Shown: one piece after another, positions 36,161 through 43,631 of the stretch | Layout: the number at the start of each line of letters is the position of its first letter | Position numbering within the stretch: position 1 is the first letter of the stretch | Assembly (NCBI RefSeq): GCF_900103175.1 | Contig: NZ_FNLF01000002.1 | Location: 3,114,136 to 3,178,135 of the forward strand | Direction of reading: 5' to 3' | Length of the DNA: 64,000 nt | Source: Tsukamurella pulmonis | GTDB lineage: Bacteria > Actinomycetota > Actinomycetes > Mycobacteriales > Mycobacteriaceae | Translations under genes and position numbers: made by a program | Notes under the pieces: generated by a model | Told to the model about the DNA's origin: nothing | The model's input: only the letters and a program-made list of their open reading frames with translations | Database searches by the model: none

Positions 36161-36458
36161 GTTGCGGAGAGGGCCGAGCCTGGTCCTCATTCCGCACCGC
36201 GCCGGACAAGTCGACGGCGCGCGGCACTGGACAAGTCGACAGTGCCGTCGGTGAGCGGGGAACTCACCGAGTCTGTCGCCGGGGCACTGCTCCGGCTCGC
36301 TGTGTAGTTGTAGGGTGGCAGGCTGCCGCGTGGCGGCTCAACCCGCTATCGCTGGCCCCTGCCCCTCGCAGTGGCTGCCTGCGCGGGGTGGGTGGCCCCA
36401 CGGGCTACCGGCTGCCGCGTCAACGCTGTGCGTCCGATTTGGTTCGGATCGCCGGCGA
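36161..36458. other. Non-coding stretch between terminator and capsid operon end
   Basis: About 300 bases with repeats of CTGCC/GGCAG and GCTGCCGCGT (36323 and 36410 areas) but no supported gene. Confidence 0.35.
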
Positions 36459-36845
36459 TCATCGCCGCACCTTCGTGCCTGCTGCCGCGCTGCGACGTGC
36501 AGGGTTCGCCCGCGCGGTGACCGTGAGCTTGCGCTGCGCCTTGTCCAGCGAGGGCGTGACGTCCACCCGGCGATCAGGTCGCCCGTGAACGCCGACGATG
36601 CCCTTGACCAGGACTCCACGACCGGCGGGCGATCGGAACTCGGCCCCGATCTTCACGCCCTTGTAGTCGCCGCCCTGGCCTACGGTCAGGTGCTTCTCGA
36701 AGCTGCCCTTCACATAGGCGTTGCTCACCGCGCCGGTCGCCTTCTTGCCCGCGTTCGCCGTTGCCGCCTTCGTGGAACTGGCGACCTTCGACCCCGCTCC
36801 CGCGAACCGGCCGAACCGATCACGGCGCTGCACTCGGCGGCTCAT
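36459..36845 (-). CDS. Basic protein after the capsid gene, 128 aa
   Basis: It starts at ATG 36845, overlapping the previous gene by 4 bases. The N-terminus RRVQRRDRFGRFAGAGSKVA resembles the RDRFGRF motif found at the start of many phage minor head and tail proteins. The rest is Lys/Arg-rich with KLTVTARANPARR. It is probably a structural or DNA-binding accessory of the capsid module. Confidence 0.6.
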   Translation of the reverse strand: MSRRVQRRDRFGRFAGAGSKVASSTKAATANAGKKATGAVSNAYVKGSFEKHLTVGQGGDYKGVKIGAEFRSPAGRGVLVKGIVGVHGRPDRRVDVTPSLDKAQRKLTVTARANPARRSAAAGTKVRR

Positions 36846-37081
36846 CTCTGACCGCCCTGCAGTCGGTCGCGGCGCGGTCGCCGCTCGGCCAGCTCGTCAG
36901 TGAGGGCACGCAGACCTTCGAGTTCCTCGGCGCGGGGAGTCTTACCGCGATACATCCCTCCCTGCGAAGGTGGAGCATCCGCGAGTTTGGGAGGCGTCAG
37001 ACCCGGTCCCCAGCTGAACTCTCCAGGCTCCAGTTCGGGGAGGTCGTGCTGGTGATCGCCAGCGAGCGGCCCGCCTGACAT
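36842..37081 (-). CDS. Small protein in the capsid operon, 79 aa
   Basis: It starts at ATG 37081, sharing one base with the capsid stop (TAATG). Pro/Gly-rich: ELEPGEFSWGPGLTPPKLAD, with a charged C-terminus EELEGLRALTDELAERRPR. Unrecognised, but the coupling on both sides argues that it is real. Confidence 0.6.
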   Translation of the reverse strand: MSGGPLAGDHQHDLPELEPGEFSWGPGLTPPKLADAPPSQGGMYRGKTPRAEELEGLRALTDELAERRPRRDRLQGGQR

Positions 37082-38250
37082 TACGACCATTCCCACTCCG
37101 GAATATCGTAGTTTCCGCTTGCCTTGACTTGGATCACGCAAGCAGCCCCGCGATAGCGCGTGCCCACGCCGAATGAGCGCTGGAAATAGCTATCCTGAAG
37201 GGGGTACGGACCATTTCCGGGAATCATTCGCAGACCGCGGTACGCAGGATTCTGATGCTCGCGGAATGCAATCGGATTCACGGAACTGCCAGGTCCACCA
37301 CTCGCGATTACCGCCAAATACCCCTGCGGCACCCAGTAGGAGGGCAGGATCCATGTGGGTCCGTAGCTGCCGATGCACTCGACGCCGTGGAACTCACCTG
37401 GTGCGACTTCTCCTACCACGTTCTGGGCAGCCAGGTAGGCGGGACTATTGGAGGACGGAACGAAATCCCAGCGCGAGACGATGCCGTTGTACTCGCCGCC
37501 TGCGCGCCACTCCCGCATCTGATCGGCTTCATGCGGGTGTGCGAGCACGACCAGCCGAGCATTTGGTGTAGTGCCGAAGCCCTTGTCGCGTACCTTGTTG
37601 ACGGCGTCGACGATGTCCATCGGATCGACATCGGTATTCGAAGAGACAAGGTAATGCGAGTCGGTGCCGTTGAAGTTTTGGCCCGAGAATGAAGGAGGAA
37701 CAGTGCCGTCGCCGTTGTAGAGTCCAAAACAGTTACTGCCGTATTCGTTGACCTCTTGGGTCGGGTCGAAAAGGCGACGAAGAATAGTTCCGGAGACAAG
37801 TCGATTGTCAGCTTCGAACGCCCTATCGACCACGGATCGCACCTGCGATGCGGTTGCTGACCTCAAGAATTTCCACGAAAAGCGGCTAGCAAGATCGTGA
37901 TCAGCAAAAGTGTTCCCGAGAATGAGGGCATTGGGCTCCGCGCGGAGACCCTCTGGTTCTCCAAATTCGCTTGCCAGTTCGAATTTGTCGCCGCCGATTG
38001 TCTGTGGGATAGCCGAGGCGGGATCGGTTGTGGAATAGGAGATCAGCGACGCGAGCGACGACCGTTGCTTGTTCCACATCGACATGGCGGCAGAGGCTTC
38101 GTCCCAGATCTGCTCAAGGGAGATTCCGTCGGCGGTCTGATTGACGAGGACGTCGGCCTCGGTCGAGTATCCCTTTGCGGTGTCGCCGCCGAAAGCGAAC
38201 AGTTCGTCGCGAAGCTCGCGGAGGTCGGGCGGGGTGAGCGTGGCGTTCAT
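37081..38250 (-). CDS. Putative major capsid protein of element A
   Basis: A 389-residue protein from ATG 38250, with GGAGAAAT upstream. LRELRDELFAFGGDTAKGY, DPASAIPQTIGGDKFELASE, DKGFGTTPNARLVVLAHPHE and the C-terminal RYRGAACVIQVKASGNYDIP look like an HK97-type major capsid protein of actinophages without a long N-terminal delta domain. It heads a three-gene coupled operon. No protease, portal or scaffold is nearby. An encapsulin-like shell is a less likely alternative. Confidence 0.65.
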   Translation of the reverse strand: MNATLTPPDLRELRDELFAFGGDTAKGYSTEADVLVNQTADGISLEQIWDEASAAMSMWNKQRSSLASLISYSTTDPASAIPQTIGGDKFELASEFGEPEGLRAEPNALILGNTFADHDLASRFSWKFLRSATASQVRSVVDRAFEADNRLVSGTILRRLFDPTQEVNEYGSNCFGLYNGDGTVPPSFSGQNFNGTDSHYLVSSNTDVDPMDIVDAVNKVRDKGFGTTPNARLVVLAHPHEADQMREWRAGGEYNGIVSRWDFVPSSNSPAYLAAQNVVGEVAPGEFHGVECIGSYGPTWILPSYWVPQGYLAVIASGGPGSSVNPIAFREHQNPAYRGLRMIPGNGPYPLQDSYFQRSFGVGTRYRGAACVIQVKASGNYDIPEWEWS

Positions 38251-38661
38251 GGATTTCTCCGTTCGGTAGAAGTGGCTGGATTCGTCGGGGCTCTTTCTCG
38301 ACGACGCCGGTCTCTGACCAAGCGGATGAATTGCGCGTTGCGCGGTGAATCTGAAGTGCGACAGCTGCGACCTCGGGTCGTGGGCCGCTGCGGGTACTGC
38401 CCGGTTGCGGCGTGCTGGCTGCTGCCACCGTACGCCCACCGTCCGACCAGCGGCCAGCGCGCGCAGGGGAGCCGGCGAATCGCTGATCGGGCAGTGCCAT
38501 GCCACCCCCGTGCTACCCACCGGCGCTAGTTTGGCGGTGCGCCAGCGGTGGCCGCTAGTGCTCAAACGGTGGGCAGTTCTGGCCTCTCACCTGCAAGTCT
38601 GCGGAATCACCAATCGCATCATGGCTGGTGGCGTATCTCGGACAACGGCTTAACGTACGCC
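38251..38661. other. Right end of element A, non-coding
   Basis: About 410 bases between the capsid gene and att copy 2. No gene is supported. It contains the arm-type repeat ACCCCCGTGCTACCCA at 38504–38519 and must hold the promoter of the capsid operon. Confidence 0.45.
38504..38519. repeat. Arm-type repeat near the right end of element A
   Basis: ACCCCCGTGCTACCCA, identical to 26000–26015, in the same orientation, about 140 bases inside att copy 2. Confidence 0.5.
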
Positions 38662-39517
38662 CTCATAATCCGCTGGTCGTGGGTTCGAGCCCCACCTGCC
38701 CCACCACGTTGACCTGCACGAGCCGCCCGGCTCGGCAGCTTCGCGAGGTTCGGATTCGGCCTCGTGGTTGCAGATTGGTTGCCTTCGGCCTCCGAAGTAC
38801 TTTCGGGGGCCTTCTTCGTGCGCGGGACCAGGCCGGCGGCTGCCTCGGCCGCCTGTTGCCCCACGCCCTCGAGGAGGTGGCTGTAGGTGTCGCTCGTGAT
38901 CGAGATCGACGAGTGCCCGAGCCGCTTCGAGACGACCGCGATCGGCACGCCGGCCGCGAGCATGAGCGACGCCTGGCCGTGCCGGAGGTCGTGCAGCCGC
39001 ACCCGGCGCAGCCCGGCGGCGTCCGTGAGGCGGTAGAACGCCGCGGTCACGTCGCTCGGTGGGATCGGCGAGCCGTCCTCGCGCGCGAAGACCAGGCCGT
39101 GGTCGCTGTAGGCGTCGGCCCAGGCGTCCCGCTCGCCTTGCTGCGCGAGTTGCTGGCCGAGCAGCACGCCGACGGTGCCGTGGTCGAGGTCGACGCGCCG
39201 CGCCTCGCCGCTGGCGGTCTTGGGCGGGCCGAACCGGTACGCACGGTGCTCGCCGCCGCAGAACGGGCACACCACGCCAGACCCGTCGATCTCGACGACC
39301 TGCTGGCGCACGATGATGACGCCGCGCACGAGGTCGATGTCATCCCAGCGCAGGCCCACCAGCTCGCCGCGGCGGAGCCCGGTGTACGCGGCCACCTCGA
39401 ACAGCGGGCCGAGCCGGTCGCCCTGCACGTGGTCAAGGAACTGGCCGAGCTCGTCGGCCTCCCAGGGCCGCACGCGCGGCCGGGACGCCCGCGGCAGCTC
39501 GACGTTCTCGGCGGCGT
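38619..39517 (-). pseudogene. int: Integrase of element B, N-terminus lost
   Basis: The catalytic domain is intact: TGLRRGELVGLRWDDID (Arg), LHDLRHGQASLM (HxxR) and LGHSSISITSDTYSHL (His and Tyr). A PFCGGEHRAY insertion adds a zinc-knuckle-like pair. The N-terminal core-binding and arm-binding parts are missing; the homology stops near 39517, where the next gene begins on the other strand. The tail after KKAPESTSEAEG runs through att copy 2 and is not native. Probably inactive. Confidence 0.8.
38662..38707. repeat. att copy 2, shared by elements A and B
   Basis: Repeats the 3' half of tRNA-Met, from the anticodon loop through CCA. The T stem is GTGGG/CCCAC. It forms the right end of A and the left end of B. 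Confidence 0.9.
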
Positions 39518-39536
39518 TGAACGAAGGACCACCACC

Positions 39537-40265
39537 ATGCCCCGTCAGCTCCACACCCTCATGCGCCAGGTTCTCGCGGCCGCCCAGGCCCGCAACAACG
39601 CCGCCGCATCGTACGTCAACGACCCGATGCTGTCCGAGGCCGGCAACCGTCAGGCACGCGCCCGCCTGGCCGAACAGGCAAAGGCGGCATTCGATCTCAC
39701 CATGGACGAGGTTCTCGAATCCGCCTCCCGGAAGGTCACCACGGAGGTCTTCACGAAGGCCCTTGAGCACCGCCCGCCCTTCAATCGGAACGACCCGGCT
39801 GCGGCCATCATCACCGCCCAGGCGTGGCAGTTCAACGTGCTCCCCCGCCTCGAGCGCGGCGAGCAGCTCGTCGACGTGCTCAAGGCCGCCGACACCGACG
39901 CCGTTCTCGGCGCCGAGCGATTCGCGCCCGCGTACCTGTCCGGTCCACGAGGCTCCGGCTTGAACGCCATCTTCTACGACGCCACCGACGACGTCGCTCG
40001 GGCCGTCACCGGCCGGTTCATCGGCCTGGCCGACAGCCCTGAGGCAGCAGCGGCGATCGAGGAGGCGGAGCACTTCCACGACGACTTTGACGCGCTGCTA
40101 CGGACTGTCCAGCTTGTCCGCCGGGGCGACACTGCCTCAGCCATAGAGGCGGCAACCCTCGTCGGGAGCACGATCGCCGAAGCCGCGCCCGACGCCCGCC
40201 CCGAGGGCGACGACGCGGCCGGTGCCGGTGGCGCCAGCGAGAGCGTCGGCGAGAGCTCCGCGTAG
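39537..40265 (+). CDS. Helical phage-type protein, 242 aa
   Basis: It starts at ATG 39537, with GAAGGA upstream. Mostly helical: MRQVLAAAQARNNAAASYV, ARARLAEQAKAAFDLTMDEV, EEAEHFHDDFDALLRTVQLV. The last 30 residues are an acidic, Gly/Ala-rich tail. The family is not recognised. It starts exactly where the integrase homology ends, so a deletion or recombination junction is likely. Confidence 0.65.
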   Translation: MPRQLHTLMRQVLAAAQARNNAAASYVNDPMLSEAGNRQARARLAEQAKAAFDLTMDEVLESASRKVTTEVFTKALEHRPPFNRNDPAAAIITAQAWQFNVLPRLERGEQLVDVLKAADTDAVLGAERFAPAYLSGPRGSGLNAIFYDATDDVARAVTGRFIGLADSPEAAAAIEEAEHFHDDFDALLRTVQLVRRGDTASAIEAATLVGSTIAEAAPDARPEGDDAAGAGGASESVGESSA

Positions 40266-40335
40266 ATGGTGCGCGGACAGCGCCCCGCCGAGGTGAACCT
40301 CGACGGGGCGCTCCAGCGTGTGCGATCGTCGAATC

Positions 40336-40623
40336 ATGACCTCGACTAACGAGCCCAGCCACGACCCGCCGCTCGAGTACATGCTCACGCTCCGCGAAGC
40401 CGCACCCTACTTCGGACGGACCTACGAGTGGCTCCTGAATCAGTGCCACCGCGGCACGGTGCCGCACCGGAGGATCGGCCGGAATTACGCGATGACTCCG
40501 TCGGACGTGCGCGCAGCTCAAGAGGCCCTGGCAGTACCCGCAAAGGCGGAGCAGCGCGACCCGCACGGCCTCCGCCCGCGCTCGCGCGCCCACCTCAACA
40601 ACGGCGGCAGGCGCCGCAGGTAG
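40336..40623 (+). CDS. Excisionase-like HTH protein, 95 aa
   Basis: It starts at ATG 40336 in the 70-base gap after the previous gene. MLTLREAAPYFGRTYEWLLN, then TVPHRRIGRNYAMTPSDVRA, is an HTH_17 fold of excisionase/MerR type. The tail is Arg-rich. It is a probable excisionase of element B. Confidence 0.7.
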   Translation: MTSTNEPSHDPPLEYMLTLREAAPYFGRTYEWLLNQCHRGTVPHRRIGRNYAMTPSDVRAAQEALAVPAKAEQRDPHGLRPRSRAHLNNGGRRRR

Positions 40624-40628
40624 ATGAG

Positions 40629-40901
40629 CTAACCGTCCTCGGGCGCTTGGCGGCCGATCTCCTGCAGGAGCTTCGCGATGTAGCGGTTGTCGCTCTCGAC
40701 CAGCTCGGGCGTGCGGTCGACGCGGCGCGGGTACAGATCCTCATCGAGCAGGCGGCTCCGCGGCCATGGCGCACCGACCACAATCTCCGGAGGGAGGTCG
40801 TCACCTATCGCCGCGAAGCTCTGGCGCAGGCGCGCGACATCGGCCTCCGTGAGCAGCCGTGGCCGTTGGGCAGCGTTGTCGCGCGCTCCGTCGTCGTTCA
40901 C
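40629..40901 (-). CDS. Small protein paired with a membrane protein, 90 aa
   Basis: GTG at 40901 overlaps the upstream stop by 4 bases (GTGA). LLTEADVARLRQSFAAIGDD and VESDNRYIAKLLQEIGRQAP suggest a short helical protein. Unrecognised. It is coupled to the membrane protein before it. Confidence 0.55.
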   Translation of the reverse strand: MNDDGARDNAAQRPRLLTEADVARLRQSFAAIGDDLPPEIVVGAPWPRSRLLDEDLYPRRVDRTPELVESDNRYIAKLLQEIGRQAPEDG

Positions 40902-41494
40902 GCCCGTCCAACTCCTCGCGCGATGTGCTCGACGGCCTTCACGAGCCGTCGCCTCTCGCCGGCTTCGCCGCTCGTCGACGGATACGCACCCGATTGCTTC
41001 CGCAGCAGCGTCATCGACAACTCGAAGGTGTCGCCATACTCCCGCTCTCGATCGTCCTCGTACTTCAGGGTCACGAAGAAGTTGTCGGGAACGGGCTCGT
41101 CGTTGTCCTCGGCATCCTGATACAGGTTGTCGAGGTCGGCGCCTGGCGCGATGACAGGAATTGGCCTTGCGTACCGCTCGGCGATGAAGTGGACGATGTG
41201 CTCGCACTCGCTGAGCTCCTTGCCCGGGCAGTGCGGCGCGATCGGCGGCGCGAAGGTCACCTCGACGTTCCGGGCGACACTCAGGCCCTGGTTCGTGATG
41301 TGGAGCTCGGCGTTCCTTGTCAGGACGCCGGGCCGCAGCTCGGCGATCATGACCGGCCGGCTGCGATCCAGGCTGTCCTGCCGCATCGCGCTGAGCGTCT
41401 TGGCCGCGATCGTCGCGGTCACAATCGCCGCGACCGCGGCTGCGACCCCGCCCAACGCCGCGACGGCTGCCCAGAAATTGGCGTCGAACTTCAT
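40898..41494 (-). CDS. Membrane-anchored protein of element B, 198 aa
   Basis: A single N-terminal transmembrane helix (FWAAVAALGGVAAAVAAIVT) is followed by a soluble beta-rich domain: MIAELRPGVLTRNAELHITN, NVEVTFAPPI, YGDTFELSMTLL. This layout is frequent in small accessory proteins of integrative elements. The function is unknown. With its coupled partner it forms a two-gene cargo next to att copy 3. Confidence 0.65.
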   Translation of the reverse strand: MKFDANFWAAVAALGGVAAAVAAIVTATIAAKTLSAMRQDSLDRSRPVMIAELRPGVLTRNAELHITNQGLSVARNVEVTFAPPIAPHCPGKELSECEHIVHFIAERYARPIPVIAPGADLDNLYQDAEDNDEPVPDNFFVTLKYEDDREREYGDTFELSMTLLRKQSGAYPSTSGEAGERRRLVKAVEHIARGVGRA

Positions 41495-41709
41495 CAGCCA
41501 GCCTCCTTCTTAAACCGGGCATGCCGACACGATATTCGCAACCCGCCCGACCGGGCACCGATCCCGTCGAAGTGGTTGCAAAGTGGTTGCGCAATGATCG
41601 TCGACTCCCCTCCATGACCACCTACCGCGCACCACCGCGCCCCCTGTGACCTGCCCCGGTTCGCTATGGGCGAGGATCGTCATCGACATCCGGCGACGGT
41701 GAATCCTCA

Positions 41710-41752
41710 CTCATAATCCGCTGGTCGTGGGTTCGAGCCCCACCTGCCCCAC
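41710..41752. repeat. att copy 3, original chromosomal end of tRNA-Met
   Basis: A 43-base repeat identical to copy 2 over its length, lacking the CCA end. It is the distal copy and probably the ancestral tRNA 3' half. Confidence 0.88.
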
Positions 41753-41787
41753 TCACGCTCGCATTCCGCCTCGCCCGCCCCGGCTGA

Positions 41788-43395
41788 TCACCCCGCCGCG
41801 AGCCCGCTCCGCACTGACATTGCGCCCGCGCTGTCGAGTTCCAGCACCGTCTGGACACCGATCCGCTCGAGGAAGCGGTCGTCGTGACTGACCACGATCA
41901 GTGCTCCCCGGTACGCGTCGAGAGCCTGCGCCACCTGCTCGACACTGACGATGTCGAGGTTGTTGGTGGGCTCGTCGAGGACGAGCAGCTGCGCCGGCGG
42001 CTCCGCCAGCAGCAGTCGTGCCAGCGCCACCCGGAACCGTTCGCCCCCGGACAGCACGCCGACCGCGCGATCTGCGGCATCGCCGCGGAGGAGCATGCGC
42101 GCCAACCGGTTCCGCACCGCATCGGGCGCCGCATCGGGGGCCACGGCGCGGACGTTCTCGATCGCGCTCGCCTGCTCGTCGAGGCCGTCGAGCCGCTGCG
42201 GCAGATAGCCGAACCGATCGGTGAGGAGACGCCCGGACGGGCGCTCCGGGATCGGCTCGGCACCGTCGAGGAGCTGCCGCAGGAGAGTGGTCTTGCCCGA
42301 CCCGTTCGGGCCGATCAGCGCAACGCGCTCGGGGCCCTGGATCACGACGGTGCGGTCGCCGAGGTAGAACTCGGCGAGGCGGCGCCCGGCGGGCACGTCC
42401 GGATCGGGCAGGACGAGGTTGATGCGGTCCTCCGAACGCACGCGATCATCCGCCGCGTCGAGCGCGGCCTGCGCCCGGGCGACCTTGTCGTCCATGGTCG
42501 ACCGCATCGCACCCGCGGAGGCCTGCGCCTTGCTGGCGCGATTGCCCGCGAGGATCTTCGGGATGCCGCCGTCGCGTTGCGTCCGCTTCGCCGTCCGCTC
42601 GCGCCGGGCCAGCTTGGTCTCGGCCTCGATCCGCTGGCGCTTCTCCACTTTCAGCGCCTGCTGCGCCGAGCGGGTCGCCTGCTCGGCGGCTTCCTGCTCC
42701 CGGTCACGGTGCTCGCGCCACGCGCTGTACGGGCCGCCGAAGGTCTCGAGCATCCCGCCGTGCAGCTCCGCGGTGGCGTCCATGCGCTCGAGCAGCTCGA
42801 GGTCGTGGCTGACCACCACCAACGCGCCCGCCCAGTCATCGATGAACTCGGAGAGCACGCGGCGCGTGTCCCGATCGAGGTTGTTCGTCGGCTCGTCGAG
42901 CAGAGTGATCGGGGTGCGGCGCAGGCGCAGGCCGGTGATCGCGATCAGCATCGCCTCACCACCCGAGACCTGGTCGACGCGGCGATCCAGGTCGGCGACG
43001 CCGAAGCCGATCCGGTGCAGCGCCTCGTCGGCGCGGGATTCGATGTCCCAGTCGTCGCCGATCGCGTCGAAGTGCCGCGGGTCGGTGTCGCCGGATTCGA
43101 TGGCCCGCAATGCGGACAGCGCACCGTCGATCCCGAGCAGTTCGGCGACGGTGCTCCGGTGCCGCAGCGTCAGCGACTGCGGGAGGTAGCCGACGGTGCC
43201 CGACGTGTCGATCCGGCCCGAGGTCGGGTGAAGCAGACCTGCGATGAGTCGGAGCAGCGTCGACTTCCCGGCGCCGTTACGGCCGATCAGACCGGTGCGG
43301 CCGGTGCCGAACGTGCCGTTGACGCCGGACAGGGCGGTGGCCCCGTCGGGCCACTCGAAGGTGAGGTCGTGCAGGGTGATGGAGTACGTGGACAT
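41788..43395 (-). CDS. ABC-F family ATP-binding protein
   Basis: 535 residues with two ABC domains and no membrane part. First domain: Walker A GRNGAGKST near residue 40 and signature VSGGE. Second: Walker A GPNGSGKTT near residue 340 and LSGGERFRVALARLLL, with LLDEPTNNLD and LVLDEPTNNLD. The linker between them (about 230–310) is charged and helical, as in ABC-F ribosome-protection or translation factors. The leader holds a 9-codon open frame and three hairpins, suggesting attenuation by ribosome-targeting drugs. Confidence 0.9.
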   Translation of the reverse strand: MSTYSITLHDLTFEWPDGATALSGVNGTFGTGRTGLIGRNGAGKSTLLRLIAGLLHPTSGRIDTSGTVGYLPQSLTLRHRSTVAELLGIDGALSALRAIESGDTDPRHFDAIGDDWDIESRADEALHRIGFGVADLDRRVDQVSGGEAMLIAITGLRLRRTPITLLDEPTNNLDRDTRRVLSEFIDDWAGALVVVSHDLELLERMDATAELHGGMLETFGGPYSAWREHRDREQEAAEQATRSAQQALKVEKRQRIEAETKLARRERTAKRTQRDGGIPKILAGNRASKAQASAGAMRSTMDDKVARAQAALDAADDRVRSEDRINLVLPDPDVPAGRRLAEFYLGDRTVVIQGPERVALIGPNGSGKTTLLRQLLDGAEPIPERPSGRLLTDRFGYLPQRLDGLDEQASAIENVRAVAPDAAPDAVRNRLARMLLRGDAADRAVGVLSGGERFRVALARLLLAEPPAQLLVLDEPTNNLDIVSVEQVAQALDAYRGALIVVSHDDRFLERIGVQTVLELDSAGAMSVRSGLAAG

Positions 43396-43408
43396 AGGAG
43401 CGCTTTCC

Positions 43409-43511
43409 GTGCCCGAAGCCTGTGGCGGGATCGGGCACAGCGGGCGGCCGCGCGATGGCGGCCGCGGAGGTGGACGGGGTGCCGGAAGCACCGCCGATGC
43501 GTCATCGGCGG
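43409..43511 (-). promoter_or_regulatory. Leader hairpins before the ABC-F gene
   Basis: Three perfect stem-loops stand in the 5' leader: CCGCCGATG-N3-CATCGGCGG at 43491–43511, GCGGCCGC-N6-GCGGCCGC at 43444–43465, and GTGCCCGA-N14-TCGGGCAC at 43409–43438. The last ends 14 bases before the start codon. They fit an attenuator. Confidence 0.5.
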
Positions 43512-43518
43512 TACGGAG

Positions 43519-43548
43519 CTAGGCGGCATCCACCTCGATCAGTCCCAC
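43519..43548 (-). CDS. Putative 9-residue leader peptide for the ABC-F gene
   Basis: GTG at 43548 to TAG at 43519 encodes VGLIEVDAA. TGATAC, a possible -10, lies 9 bases before the GTG, so the message may be leaderless. The first hairpin begins 8 bases after the stop codon. No other evidence. Confidence 0.4.
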   Translation of the reverse strand: MGLIEVDAA

Positions 43549-43631
43549 GGAAGCACCGTATCAGCGCGACGAGCGGCCCCACCCGGCCCCACGTGTGCTC
43601 GCGCGCGCGAGCCGCAGGCATAATGTGGAGC

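Larger units (their letters stand above)
25894..38707. mobile_element. Element A: integrated capsid-encoding satellite-like element
   Basis: Bounded by att copies 1 and 2. Gene order: two-gene cargo (+), tyrosine integrase, serine resolvase, terminase-small-like zinc protein, repeat-rich region, primase-helicase, small membrane protein, Cys-rich protein, AlpA-like and XRE regulators (all -), lipoprotein (+), then a capsid-like operon (-). A 16-base sequence containing CCCCCGTGCTACCCA occurs near both ends (26000–26015 and 38504–38519), as integrase arm sites would. No large terminase, portal, tail or lysis genes are present, so it would need a helper phage. Confidence 0.75.
38662..41752. mobile_element. 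Element B: remnant element in tandem with A
   Basis: Bounded by att copies 2 and 3. It holds a truncated integrase, a phage-like gene, an excisionase-like HTH gene and a two-gene membrane/soluble pair. Replication and structural genes are absent. It sits in tandem with element A, as when a second element enters the same tRNA site. Confidence 0.75.
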
